Below are positions 36,416 to 47,599 of a DNA stretch of 64,000 bases, piece after piece. Position 1 is the stretch's first letter. Every line of letters starts with the position of its first letter. A program made the position numbers and the translations under genes. This stretch comes from Adiantum capillus-veneris (Eukaryota; Streptophyta; Polypodiopsida; Polypodiales; Pteridaceae), in contig CM043963.1 of NCBI GenBank assembly GCA_014529385.2, positions 111,316,912-111,380,911 on the forward strand, read 5' to 3'. Below the pieces are notes generated by a model. It had not been told where the DNA came from. It ran no database searches and saw only the letters and a program-made list of their open reading frames with translations.

Positions 36416-36850
36416 GAGAAGAATGTCTAAACATGGTAGGAACAATCTAGGCTTGTAAGGAGAGAGAGAGTGTGTGCTTGAAAAAAACCTATGTTTAGTG
36501 TGATCCCACCTACAAATTTTAAGAGTTACATCTAAATTTTGAATTTGAAGGTAAAAAATTTAAGAGAAAGTTGATGTAATTTTCTTAGTGCAAAACCTTC
36601 AGATTTAGTCAATTTACCTCTAAAATTTCTCATAGGTAGTTTTGCCAAGTTTATGGAAAAAGTTTTTTTTGGAGCAGTAGAGAGAGAGAGAGTGTGTGTT
36701 TAAAGGTTTCACAAAGTCATGGGACCATGGATGATGGTGGCCCTTGGTGGGCTATGGTCCATGGATGGTGGGACTAGACGAGCCCAGTGATGAAAGCCAA
36801 GCAGAACGAGACGTGGCAAAATGGTATTGGTAATGAAGCGGGCGAGACGG
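33910..36850. other. Intergenic with microsatellites, no gene recognised
   Basis: Contents include GT (34566-34581) and GA (34588-34640) tracts; a strong hairpin at 34875-34915; (AT)n/(AC)n at about 36181-36239; (AC)n at about 36359-36412; a 19-bp tandem duplication 'GCACTGCACTTTGTGAT' near 35920; and GA/GT runs near 36460 and 36680. Open frames are short and without motifs. Confidence 0.6.
34875..34915. other. Perfect 16-bp hairpin
   Basis: The arms 34875-34890 (GCTTAAGGAACTATCC) and 34900-34915 are perfectly complementary, with a 9-nt loop, and a T-run follows. It could be the core of a small inverted-repeat element or a small RNA fold; no function is claimed. Confidence 0.8.
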
Positions 36851-36889
36851 CGTCAAGCCTTTGGAGGGAGATGCGGATCCCAAGCACTC

Positions 36890-37403
36890 TCCCTCTTTAA
36901 AGATGTCAGTGGACTCGAGAGTTGAGAGTGTGTGTGCGCGCGTGAGAGAGAGAAGAAAGACGAGAGAGAGATTGCGTGTGTGTGTGAGAGACTCGAGAGC
37001 CTGTGAGTGCCGAGCATTTGAGAGAGAGAGAGAGAGAGAGAGATTGAGAGCGAGTGCGTGCGCGCGTGTATCCGGGAAATTTGTTAACGAAAAGAAGAGT
37101 TGAAAATTGCCTAATTTCTGGCCACTCACCTTTCAAGCGTTAGCCTGCTCATCGATCGCCCACATCTGATCTTGAAAGCCAAACCGCAAATAGTTGATCG
37201 GGTGTTCAACCAGGTAATTAGGCGCTTCTTGATGTTGCTCAGCTTAACCCATCCCCCAGAGCAGTGTATCTGCGTGTGGAAATGGAGAACACTCACTTGT
37301 TCTTTTCCGATCTGTCAATGTGGGTCTTTTTTTTCTGTAATTCCTTCTGCAAATCTGCTAAAATCTGACGTCTTTCCTGGCTTCTGCTTCTGTGGGTGTC
37401 CAG
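36890..37403 (+). promoter_or_regulatory. LIM gene promoter edge, 5' leader and leader intron
   Basis: A TATA-like CTTTAAAG lies at about 36894, followed by a GA/GT-rich leader (36920-37060), which is common in plant 5' UTRs. A donor CAG|GTAATT at 37213/37214 and an acceptor GTCCAG ending at 37403 define a probable 190-bp leader intron, leaving 12 bases of leader before the ATG at 37416. Open frames across the GA tracts are artefacts. The transcription start is not determined. Confidence 0.5.
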
Positions 37404-37415
37404 ATCTAGTTCAAC

Positions 37416-40400
37416 ATGTCCTTTCTGGGCGCGCACCCGAGGTGCAAGGTGTGCCAAAGGCGGGCTTTTTTCACAGAGCAGCTCAAGACACCTGAGGGTG
37501 ACACATTTCATCGAGCTTGTTTTCAGTGCAAGCAATGCCAGAAGCCTCTTGAAGTAAGTGTTTTCTCCTCTAATTTTCTGCGAGTCTTTTTTTAAAGTGG
37601 GTGTAGAGGCGAGGGGTAAATAAGGCAGCATGCTAAGAACACGAAGATGGAGCAAAGAGTGAGTTTTTTATTTTCAAGAAGCAGTGAGCTACTACTGCTT
37701 GGTGCCTTCAATTTATGAATGCCATGCATTTAGCGATGGCGTTTTCTTTTCTTGGGCAAACAAACACGGAAAACTATTTGTTTTTTTTGTATTGTGAGGG
37801 CGGTCTACTATTCTGAGAAACAGAGCACATCTGTGTGATAAGTTGGGACTTCATAGCATGCTCAGACTAGTGAGAGGCCCCTTCATAGTCTGCAATAACA
37901 TAACTTTAAGTTTGAACACACACTAAGAACAGCAGGAGCATTAACATCCCTTGCATACCAGATAGAGCTGCTTGAGCTGTAAGACTTTAGAGCACTACAA
38001 TCACGCATGTCTGTGTCGAAAGCAAATTTTGCACATCTGAATGAGAATGCCTCTTAATTTTTTGACCTAGTGGTGCAATTCATGAAACAATAGGCCAAGG
38101 GCACTACAAATGAGCCGCCTAGGAATTTTTCCAGTTCACGGTCTGAACATTCTACCCGTGGCATGCTGAAGCAAGCCTCCAATCTGGACCCATTGCAAAC
38201 TCTTACTTAGAAAGAGGTGGATGAGATGTTGAAAAACACAAAACCACCAGTCTTTTGGGGGAGGATTATGACGTGTGATGTTTTGAGAGGTGGGGTTCCA
38301 CAATTGTTCAATGCGTTGGAAGCCTTTTTGAAAGGTGAGTCTACAATGTTCTAGAAGGTGTTTGGTGGGGTGAGGGATACTCTTTTTGAGGCTCTTGTGT
38401 CTTGTTCAGAGGGAGGGCTTGGAAATTGGAATGAGCTCGTAGCCTAGCCTTTGTCTCCTGCATGGCCATGTGAGGGGGGTTTTCTGCAATGGGGTGTTGG
38501 AGGAGGCAAATCTGGGTGTCATGGACTTAATTGTGGACATTGGGGGTTCTTGATTTTATGGTGATTATGGTTCTTCTGCTTCAAAACCCCCAATTCTGGA
38601 CTCTAGTTTTTTTCCCATAAATGTCAAGGTTATACTTATGTGCTTGGTTGCTTCTTAGGCTTAGAGATCAGTTTGAGCAAGCATGATAAGAAACCCCTGA
38701 ATTGCTTGAGTCTCTTGGATTGTGCATGTATGTTATGAATTGCAGAAAAATGGGCTTTTTTTGAGAGGTTGGGAAAGAGAAAGAGGGGGTGGGGGGTAGT
38801 AAGTACTCACCATGTTGGGTGGACCGTGAGGTATTGGCTAGAGAACAATTTTGTTGGTAGCCCCCCTCCTTGCTTTCACCATGTTCAGCCCCACTCCACC
38901 AGTGGGACCTCATGGTGGAAGAGCACTTCCAAAAGTTCTGCATGTGCATGATTTGTGTTGATCCACAAAAGGTAATAGAAAAATATGTGAAGCTTTGGTT
39001 ATGCTACTTAGTTCTGGGCCACGGAATGGTGTTAATGGTGTTAGCACAGAGGAAACTATTGAGCACCGGTGATGCTTGTGGGTATGTTGCACTATTAGTC
39101 AATGCAAAACACCATGGAGCTGATGGTTACCTTGTCCTATGAACAACTACCATAAACAGTACTTCGAAGTACAAGTTGGTCTTTTCTTGTGGTCTCACCT
39201 TACGTTCTTTGACACTCCAGATGTGACACAATTTTTGGGATAGGCTCTAATCTATCATTTGAGTGATCTCTTCGATATCTCACAAGGTACTTGTGTCTTT
39301 GTTTGCCCAGCTCGACAATTATGCACTTTTAGAGGGACGACCATACTGCAAACCCCATTTTGAGCAACTGACGAGCAAGATGCCACCTTCACATGCAGGT
39401 AATTAGCTCCTGGCCGATCCATATGTATGTGCTGGGTACTCTTTTTGAGCTGTCTAATCGGAAAATAATCATGACTTACTGATTGCATTAGAAAGGTTCG
39501 AAGTATATTTCTCTCTTTCTCAATTGCATGTATACTAGTGATGTAAAATCAGTGTATTATTTGCTGTAATAGACGAGCCAGCAACACCACCAAAGCCTCC
39601 CGTTCAGAAACCAATTTCAGGTATAGCTCCTGGCCAAACCATTTTTATGTTTGGACTCTTTTTGAGCTATCCATTAGAAGAGCTTCGTGTGTGTTGTTCA
39701 TTGCATTATAAAGGCATGGAGTGCTATTCTCTTGTTCGCTTTTGATTACAGATAGACTAGTAATGTTAAATTCAGTGTGTTGTTTTCTGTATTAGACCAG
39801 CCTGCAACACCCCCGACACTTCCAAATCAGAAATCAAATGCAGGTATATCCATGTCTAGGTGCTGGACTTGTCATTTTGAGCTGTTTATTGGAGGGATTC
39901 TTATTACATTCTGGCCTATCTTACATGCATAATAGTAATGTAAAATAAGTGTGTTTATTCGCTGAATCAGACCAGCCTGCAACGCCCCCGAAGTTTCCCA
40001 TTCATCAGAAATTGCAGAATGAGCTTGTAAGTTGGCTTGAGATGCTTTTGTAGAGGTCTTGCCCCACTTTCTCTCCTTTGTCTGCTAAGATAGTCTCTCT
40101 TTTGCAGCCGAGGACTCCAAGCAAGGCAACCTCGTTCAAGTTTTTAGGCACTCAAGACAAGTGTGTCACATGCAGCAAGACAGTTTATCCATTGGAGAAG
40201 GTGAGTCTGTCTATGTTTTTATGCTTTGTAATGACAACCTTATGATGTGAAAGAATACTTGTGTGATTTTCTTCGGCATGTAGAGCTCTGGTAAATGGTT
40301 TTGGTGTTGGCTATGGTGAAGTGTAAGGGAGCGGTCATAAGGAAAAGAGCTTGATTATTCTAGATGCATAGAAACTTACAGAGATCCTATATATACAGGC

Positions 40401-41229
40401 ATAGAGATACAGTCATCCTCATGGCACATAGGCTTACAACAAAGCATGTATGTGGCTTCTCATGGGTAGCTTTATTGTCTATGCGTTACACATGTTTGTC
40501 TACATGTAAGAGGGGATTCACACAAGGGGTATGAGAGCTTGATTGTAATAGATACATAGAAACTTACAGTGAGTCTATATATAAGCAGAGAGAGGGTCAT
40601 CCTCATGACTTGTATGTACGCTTACAACAAAGCGTGTGTTTCTTCTCATGGGTAGCCTCACACACTTCTGTCCATGTAAGAGGAGGTTCACACAAGCAGT
40701 ATGAGACAAAGCCCTCTAAACAGTTGGACGTCAGATTTTTTATCACAGAGGATATGCCAAGCTATTTTTGCTTCTTTAAGAGCCAAAATAAAAGCATTAG
40801 GTGAGGCCGCCCAACTGCTTTGGACAATTAATTTGGCTTAGGAATGTGGTAATTGTCTGTTTTTAGATTATTTGATGTTATGCAAATCCACCACTGGATT
40901 GGGTATGGATGTGCATGTGTCAATCAAGTATTTACGCGGCACATTTCGTGGTGTACAAATGAAAGAGTTTGTCTCAGCCTCATGTCATGCTGTACTAATG
41001 CCTCGTGTGGATGTATTGTGCATATCCATCATTCTAGGTGAGCGTGGAAGGGTCAGCATATCACAAGTCATGCTTCAAATGCTTACAAGGAGGCTGTTCT
41101 ATCAGCCCGTCTAACTATGCAGCCATGGAGGGCAGGCTTTATTGCAAGCACCACTTCAAGCAGCTCTTCAAAGAGAAAGGCAATTACAGCCAACTTCTCG
41201 TCAAGCTTCCCTCTTCTAAGCTACCATAG
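37416..41229 (+). CDS. Two-LIM-domain protein (plant CRP/WLIM-type), 7 coding exons
   Basis: Exons: 37416-37553, 39311-39398, 39573-39620, 39796-39843, 39971-40026, 40108-40200, 41038-41229, all with GT-AG introns; the product is 220 aa. LIM1 has Cys10, Cys13, His32, Cys35, Cys38, Cys41, Cys59, His62. LIM2 has Cys145, Cys148, His166, Cys169, Cys172, Cys177, Cys193, His196, with the CX4C spacing usual for plant LIM2. The start MSFLG matches the MSF start of plant LIM proteins. Such proteins bind and bundle actin and some enter the nucleus (family knowledge). The linker (about residues 70-136) is longer than usual and is built of three DxPATPP units, each on its own small exon (39573, 39796, 39971). 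Exons 3 and 4 are both 48 nt, phase 1-1, so either can be skipped without changing frame. No disabling change is seen, and this is the only intact host gene recognised in the window. Confidence 0.92.
37554..39310 (+). other. LIM gene intron 1 (1757 bp)
   Basis: Begins GTAAGTG and ends TTTGCCCAG. It contains an 80-codon frame with one internal stop (about 38212-38445, including 'PPVFWGRIMTCDVLRGGVPQLFNALEAFLKG') that I do not recognise; it may be a fragment of an old insertion. Other open frames in the intron are short. Confidence 0.7.
39399..39970 (+). repeat. Tandemly duplicated exon-intron units in the LIM linker
   Basis: Introns 2 (174 bp), 3 (175 bp) and 4 (127 bp) are related to each other: each starts with a TAGCTCCTGG- or CATGTCTAGGTG-type phrase, continues to CTTTTTGAGCT or CATTTTGAGCTGT, and ends near TAGTAATGTAAAAT..AGTGTGTT. 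The exons they separate encode DEPATPPKPP, DQPATPPTLP and DQPATPPKFP. Exon and intron were therefore copied together. Confidence 0.85.
40346..40703 (+). repeat. Tandem duplication in LIM intron 6
   Basis: Two adjacent copies of about 170-185 bp both start near AGAGCTTGATT and run through ATAGAAACTTACAG, CTATATATA, GTCATCCTCATG, GCTTACAACAAAGC and TTCTCATGGGTAGC to TTCACACAAG. The junction GGGTATGAGAGCTTG resembles an initiator-tRNA primer-binding site with two changes, so these may be LTRs of a collapsed small element. Confidence 0.75.
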
Positions 41230-41600
41230 TGTGCGAGATGCTTGCCTCTTCTGTTTCACACAAACACACATTCTCCCATTCTTCTTTCTTGCTCTTCTCT
41301 TTTACTTTTTTCTTTTTTGTTTTATTCATGTGCACTTCACAATGCGTACATATGCTTCCTCTGAGCTTTCGGAGTGCTTGCTCTTTTCCAAATATTTCCC
41401 AATTTATATTTGTCGGGTTTTATAAATATTTATAATTGGATTGTCAAACGGAGGTTGTCAGAGAGCCCTCTTTGCTTTTGTTAGGCGAGGGTGCCTATTG
41501 CTTGAAGGAGGAATGCCAACTATGTAGCATGCTTAATGCCCATTGTGATGTAGCCACAAAAGCTGTAATTACATTTAAATGACTGATTTGGATTTTCCTA
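41230..41600 (+). other. Probable LIM 3' UTR
   Basis: T-rich sequence follows the stop, with an AT-rich TATAAATATTTATAAT at about 41421 that could act as a plant-type polyadenylation signal. The exact 3' end is unknown. Confidence 0.4.
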
Positions 41601-42367
41601 ATTGGAATTGAAAGGATCTTTGATTATTCATTTTGATGACATGATATCTACTCTTGGGAAGCTTAGGCTTCTACCATTAAGCTCATAAGTTGCCATAATA
41701 TGAGCTTGAGCCTACCTTCGCACACCTCTGTTAGTCTTCGGGAGGCATATGCCTCATATAAACTACCCACCTACCCACCTTGCAATATCGCGCTTTTGAC
41801 AGAAGCGGAGGTGAGGATTCAAGGATGAGAGAATGGTATTTCAAGATTGGAAGGCAATGGTAAGTCTGCATGATATCTAATAATGTGCAATCTCTCTCTC
41901 TCTTTTATCCGCATGGTCATGACACTACTCAGCCTGAATGTTCCACACAACTAGTACACTGCCTCTCTCTCTCCATTTGATGAGACGGATCCTTCTGGTC
42001 CCATGTGTGCATTTGTCAAAGTCTCTCTCTCTCTCTCTCTCTCTCTATAGCGCCCATCAAAAGGCATAGCCAGATTGCAATAGATATTTTAAAGAAATCG
42101 GAGGGTGAGAACCTTAAGATAAAAGGGAGGTACGAAAGCTGATTTTATTCTCTATGTAAGCCTCATGTTTTTTTTTCTAAAATCTTTCATTCCTTTCCCT
42201 TTAGACTTTCCTGTAATTCCCTTGGTCTATAAGAATCTCTCCAATTAATGAGTTTTTTGAGAGGAGTGGGTAGGAGCCGTAAAGTGATCCGAGTTTGAAT
42301 GGTAGAAGCACTGCATATAGAGTGTTGGTGTGTTTGTAATGTAGGTTTTCAGTTTGCTAAGATTCAT

Positions 42368-43226
42368 TGTAGGTGTAAGGTGCAGTGGAATTGAGATGGT
42401 GAATATCTTGTTTCTACACTTCACATCCTTTTCTTTCTTTCCTTGCGTCTCGGTGGTTCCTTCTAGCTTGAATGATGGTTCCTTTCACTCTTCCCTCAAG
42501 GGAGGGAAAGAGAGGGGTATAGATTGGTAGAGGGATAGAAAGAGAGAGAAGAGGAGAATGACACTCGATGCAATACCTCAAGTATATACTCTAATGAGGA
42601 ATGTTACCACGATAACTCCTCGAGACGAGGCACCTCTGGGGTTGATTTGATGCACCTTTGGATTCTTCTCGAGATGGAATTGCAGATGGCCACCAAGGGG
42701 TAGATTTGGGGTTAAATTGTAGTCATGATGTGGAAGAAATGAAGGGCTACAAAGATCTCGATGATATCGATGATGGATAGCAATGGAGTATTCGATGTCG
42801 GTGAGGGAATGGCGGAAGGGAGGTTCAATGGATTGTCGAAGTATTGGACCGCAACAAGAACAGCTAGCCATCGTAGATTCTCACCGATCTAGCGAGGGAA
42901 GGGCTGAAAATTGAAAACGATAGGGGCTGATTTGCAAAGATGATGGCGCTAGAATTGAAATATACAAACACTGGTTTATTTCTACTAGAATTGTCAAGGT
43001 TGATCTAGATTTGGGGTGAAATTGGCGCGCATATGTTGATCCGAGAATCCGATTCATATAGGGAATGGCCCTAAAGCTACATGCATGTTATGCTAGATGC
43101 CCACCGTAGTGTAACATCATCTGTCGATTTGGTATACGATCCATCTATGCAAGAGGGTGTCAAAACTAGAAAATTGGCTCTAGAAGTTAGTGAAGCATAT
43201 CCACACTGCACATAGCGTCATGTACA
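42368..43226 (-). repeat. 3' LTR of the 42-45 kb element
   Basis: Starts TGTAGGTGTAAGGTGCAG. It shares with 44334 onward the blocks ACGAGGCACCTC, GATTTGATGCACCTTTGGAT, CAATGGATTGTCGAAGTA and GCAAGAGGGT, in the same order. Confidence 0.8.
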
Positions 43227-44333
43227 CATGGCATCTCCTTCTACGTAAAGTGAGGTACTAGTACTGAATTCCATGCACGCCATAAGACGGTCTCGGATGA
43301 AGTTCTTTCTAGATGATATCCTTCATGATGACTTTTGAGAGGCTCCCTTGGGTGATGTGGAAATGTCCAAAACACAAGGATGGTGATGATATATCTACTC
43401 ACAAACCACAGACTGCCTCTTGGATCAACAATTCCCTTGTTCTGGTAGACAATAACCTTTGTTACCTCAACTCAGATGATGTGAACCAAACTGCGAACCA
43501 GATGGATGCTCGTATAGTGAATGGCTTGATATGCAGATGCCAATGTCATCGAAGCTTACTGACCAACTTATGCTACCCCTACGCGGGAAGATCAGCGAGA
43601 GCAACATCGAATGGGAGATGAAGATGACTATGTCCTTTGGAATTCCCATGAACTATGGCAAGTCCTTCGTATGATGTCTTATGAAACCGCCAAGTAACTC
43701 CTCAAGGATAGAGGCTTCTCTTCGGGCTTCAACTAGATTGTGGTATGATGGAAGTTCTATATGAATCCTCGTCTTTGCAACGGATGTGGTTGCGAATGTA
43801 GGCTCACGATGCCTATGAACTCCTGTGGTGGTTGCTTTGGATTGGAACCCTTTGGCTTCGGGTTGATGGCTACCGATTGTTGAGAAGATATAAAGCAGAT
43901 AGGAGAGATGGACGTTCAAACAATGCCAAGACTCCAAAGCTAATAGGCTGATCTGGATGGCACTGCCGTCATAGGCCGCTAACAAATCCGGATACTCGCA
44001 TTCAACATCTTCATGTTTCCAATGATGCGATCTGTCATGTTGAAGAATCTATGTCTGCAAATATCCATGCTAGAATTATTTTATGTAGAGGAGGTCGAGT
44101 GCACACACCAAGTCAATTATTCTCTTGTAGGCGCACCACACCAAATAACTCCGAGATGCAATGTTTGCATTTCCTACGCTTAAGGCGCACAGTCCTACGC
44201 ACAATGGTAGGTCTTGCAGTTCCTTGAGTGAGAGAAACGTCCTTGGGTGAAACACCAACACACTCAAACACTAAAGAGAAAAAAAATTTAGGGATTAGAA
44301 GATTAGTGCAAAATCACAAAGCTCCGATACCAA
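43227..44333 (-). other. Interior of the 42-45 kb LTR element
   Basis: Open frames on both strands (longest about 110 codons) have no retroelement motif I can recognise. The only functional site seen is the primer-binding sequence at 44321-44332. Confidence 0.6.
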
Positions 44334-45670
44334 TGCTAGGTGCAACGGAATTGAAATGGTGAAGATCTAGGTTTTACACTTCCACAAATCCTTTTCTTTC
44401 TTTCCTTTCCTTAGTAATTCTTTTTAGTTTGAATGATGGTTCCTTTTACTTTCCCTTGAAGAGAGGGAATTGAGGAGAATGACACCCGATAGGGTCTCAA
44501 CCAACCTTCTCAAGGGCCCCGACACCGTTGTTGATGTGGTATTTGCTTTAGATTGCGTAAATATACATCAAGTACAGATTCTACTAATAAATGTTTCCGT
44601 TGTAACTCCTCAAGACGAGGCACCTCCGAGGTTGATTTGATGCACCTTTGGATCCTTCTTGAGGTGGGATTGCAGATGGCCACCAAGGGATAGATCTAAG
44701 GCTAAATTACGCTCCCGATGTGAGAGGAATGAAGGGTTGAAAACACAGATCTCAATGATGTCGAGGACAACAATTGAGCACTTGATGCCGACAAGGGAAT
44801 GGCCGAGGGGAGGGTCAATGGATTGTCGAAGTACCGAACTGCAACGAGGATGGCTAGCGATTGCAAATCCGATGAGGGGAAGGGTTGAAAACTAAAAATG
44901 CTAGGGGTTGATCTGCAAAGGTGATGGCGCTAGGATTGAAATATGGAGAAGCTGGCTTGTTTCTGCCAAAATCGGTAGGTCTGATCTAGATATGGGAAAA
45001 ACGCTAGGTCTACTAATGACTGCAGAAAACACTAGCTCTCCTACAACTGGCGCTCTCTACAAGTGATTGAAATCGCTAGGCCCTTTGCTCCCTGTATACG
45101 TGAGATTTGCAGGTTATAAACTTGCTAAGGGTTAGATAGAGCAAACTATCCACCAAACCCAACAAATAAATCATAAAAATAATTTATTAATAAATTTGAC
45201 TAAGGGGTCAGTTTTTGGGTGAAATTGTCGCACATCTGCTGATCCTAGAATCCGATTGACTTGGGGAATGGCTCGTTGGATTCCTCTAGCCTAAAACTAC
45301 ATGCATGTCATGCTAAATACCCAACGTAGTGTAACATTTGTCGATATGCATATACAATCCATTTATGCAAGAGGGTTCCAAAACTAGATTTATTAATAAA
45401 AATGAGTTATTAATAAATTTGACCAAGAGGCCAGTTTCTAGGTGAAACTGTCGCACATTTGCTGATTCGAGAATCCGATTGACACGGAGAATGGTTCGTT
45501 GGATTTCTCTAGCGTAAAAGTGCATGCATGTCATACCACATACCCATTGTAGTGTAACAACATCTATTGAAAGACGTATACAATCCATTTATGCAAGAGG
45601 GTTCCAAAACTAGAAAATTGGCTCTAGAAGTCGATGAAGCATGTCCACGTGGCACATAGAGCCATGTGCA
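44334..45670 (-). repeat. 5' LTR of the 42-45 kb element, with internal duplication
   Basis: Starts TGCTAGGTGCAACGG after the primer-binding site. Two diverged copies of about 220 bp (about 45176-45386 and 45400-45627) each carry AATTTATTAATAAA/TTGAC, GAAACTGTCGCACAT-like, GAATCCGATTGAC and CCATTTATGCAAGAGGGTTC blocks. The partner LTR has only one. Confidence 0.8.
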
Positions 45671-47100
45671 TGTGATAAATAGGCATAAGAAAGGGAAGCT
45701 TTGCTTGTAGGGTTTGCAAATGAATGCCTTGTGTCTCTTATGTGACATTTGTTTCCGCCATCAACTAGTGGTGTGAAGGGTATATGATGGGTAGCCATGT
45801 TGGAGAGTGTGCCTAGTATGCTAGGTTGGTTGGTGGCTAGGACTCATCGTTGGGACTGTGATCTTTCAAAGAGTGGTTTTGTCAGGGCATTGATGCATAG
45901 TTCGAACCTATGACCTCACTATTGGAAACATGCAGCCCTAACCGCGTGCCTGAGTGGATTTTGTAGGCCAGTAAGGGTACATTTAACTTGCGCACAACAG
46001 ATTTCCTCACTCCATGGCCAATTTTGAGTTGCAAAGGGTGCAAAAGATGCGCATTGCGTAGGGCTTTCAGGTGACATAGGTGGCTCCAAAGCTACCCTTG
46101 CGCAAAACATTTGCGACATGTTGGCACGACATTCAATGCAAAAACCGGTCATTGAGACATTTGAGACGACGAGGCGCCAAAACAAGGATGCATTCGATCC
46201 GGGTTTGAACCACGGTTTCAACGAATGGCATGACCCCACATCACCTCGCCTAAGCCAACAACCCAAACGCCACTGTGCTTCTTTTGGGGGGTGTTGTGTG
46301 TTATTATTGGAACCCGTCTTGCTACTGGCCCCTCTACCCTAAGTCACTTCACTTGTAGGTTGGCCAAAGGAAAGCAAACTTGGACCCATGGGACGAATCA
46401 TGAGTGTCACGGGATTTGTGCTTTACTTCTTTGACACCATCAATACCATCGCTCAAGCTTAGTTCAAGACCCTGTGTGATCATTGGTATAGTGTTGAGGA
46501 TCCTCCCCTAAGTTAATTTTTGGAGGGTGGCCATTTCAAGTGTTGAAAGGCATGTTATATTTCTAGTCGTGCTTACCATTTGTTTTTTAAAGGCAAGTTT
46601 GTTAGACATGTCTTACTCGTCAATGAAGGTGAAGTAATTACATGGCCTATGTAACATGAAGGGAAGGTTCGATCTGTCACTATTGAGAAGAGAGGCATGA
46701 GAGTTAGTAGGACAAGATAAGTGAAAACTTTATTGCGATTATGTGGAAGGTTGCTTACATACAGGGTCGATTATGCGAATTCATTAGTTTATACGGAATA
46801 TTCCCTTCTCTCTCACCGATTTCTGCTCGTGATGCGGTACCTCCGTCCTCCCTGCTTGTCGCAAGCGAGAGCATCATCCATCGCGAGAGAGAGAGAGAGA
46901 GAGGAAGAATCTTAAAAGATTCTCGCAACTTCTTCCCGCAAACTAGGGGTCGCCGAGTTCTTGGCTGAATCGTGCAGTGACCGCTCAACCCTAGCCGATC
47001 ATGATCCTTCGTCCTGCCATCGATCGCAATCCTACACCTTGGCGATCCATCCTTTCCGTAGGCAGTAAGAGATAGTATTTTAGATAAAAATTTTAGACTT
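45671..47100. other. Intergenic; includes a tRNA-like (SINE-type) segment
   Basis: On the minus strand at 45892-45952 an A-box-like GGCACGCGGTTAGGGCTG is followed by TGAGGTCATAGGTTCGAAC with the B-box core GGTTCGA, spaced as in tRNA genes. It resembles the segment at 20120-20185. Frames of up to 115 codons here lack motifs. A (GA)n tract is at about 46883-46904. The GC-richer stretch 46790-47060 may be the leader of the LINE that follows. Confidence 0.45.
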
Positions 47101-47157
47101 AGGGTTTGGCTATAAACCTTTGTTTTGCAAGCAAGGCATTAACTTTTTTTTGTAAAC

Positions 47158-47550
47158 ATGGACCGCGATCTATCCGCTGTCAACAAGGCACAGGAAGACG
47201 ACCCTTGGATACCGTTTCACGTCCATTGCCTGAAAAAGCCGTCATCCACATGGTCCAAAAGATTGTTCTATCGCCCACACTTAATAAAAAAGGAGAAGGA
47301 TGGCACCAAGTATCTAACATATCCTGCAAAGCGCTTCAAATCCTAGGCACGGGCAGTGGGGCAGCTGAAGGAAGTCCCACCAGACATCTCCAAAGTCCCC
47401 TTCCTCTGTGACAATAACTTTGCAATGCTTCCGGATACTAACCCAGAAAACCTCAAGGTTATCGAGGGGAAGGTGATTGATCTGATGGTGGAGGACAATA
47501 GGAAAGAGAGCACGGAAGAAGAGTTCTTGAGAAAAAGAGCTCTCTTCTAG
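47158..47550 (+). pseudogene. Possible LINE ORF1 remnant
   Basis: A frame starting MDRDLSAVNKAQEDDPWIPFHVHCL runs with one TAG (about 47344) into VGQLKEVPPDISKVPF and an acidic/Lys-rich helix ending at 47550. It sits directly before endonuclease-like sequence on the same strand, the ORF1 position of an L1-type LINE. No RRM or zinc knuckle is visible, so the assignment rests on position. Confidence 0.4.
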
Positions 47551-47599
47551 GAAGAAGCAAAAAAAAGCAAGGGTATAAACTATTGTGGGCTGCGTCACC

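Larger units (their letters stand above)
42368..45670 (-). mobile_element. LTR element with short, non-coding interior
   Basis: Two related direct repeats, 42368-43226 and 44334-45670, flank an interior of about 1.1 kb. A reverse-oriented primer-binding site (plus strand GCTCCGATACCA, i.e. TGGTATCGGAGC) lies at 44321-44332 next to the second repeat, so the element reads on the minus strand with its 5' LTR at 44334-45670. No gag or pol motif is recognisable in the interior; it is a deleted or non-autonomous element. The 5' LTR contains a duplication and extra sequence absent from the 3' LTR. No clean target-site duplication was found. Confidence 0.75.

Noticed and set aside
36752-37136. Ser/Arg-rich frames on both strands upstream of the LIM start
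   Set aside because: They are low-complexity translations of GA/GT-rich leader DNA.
45919-46266. 115-codon minus-strand Cys-rich frame
   Set aside because: No recognisable domain, no start context, and it overlaps the tRNA-like segment.
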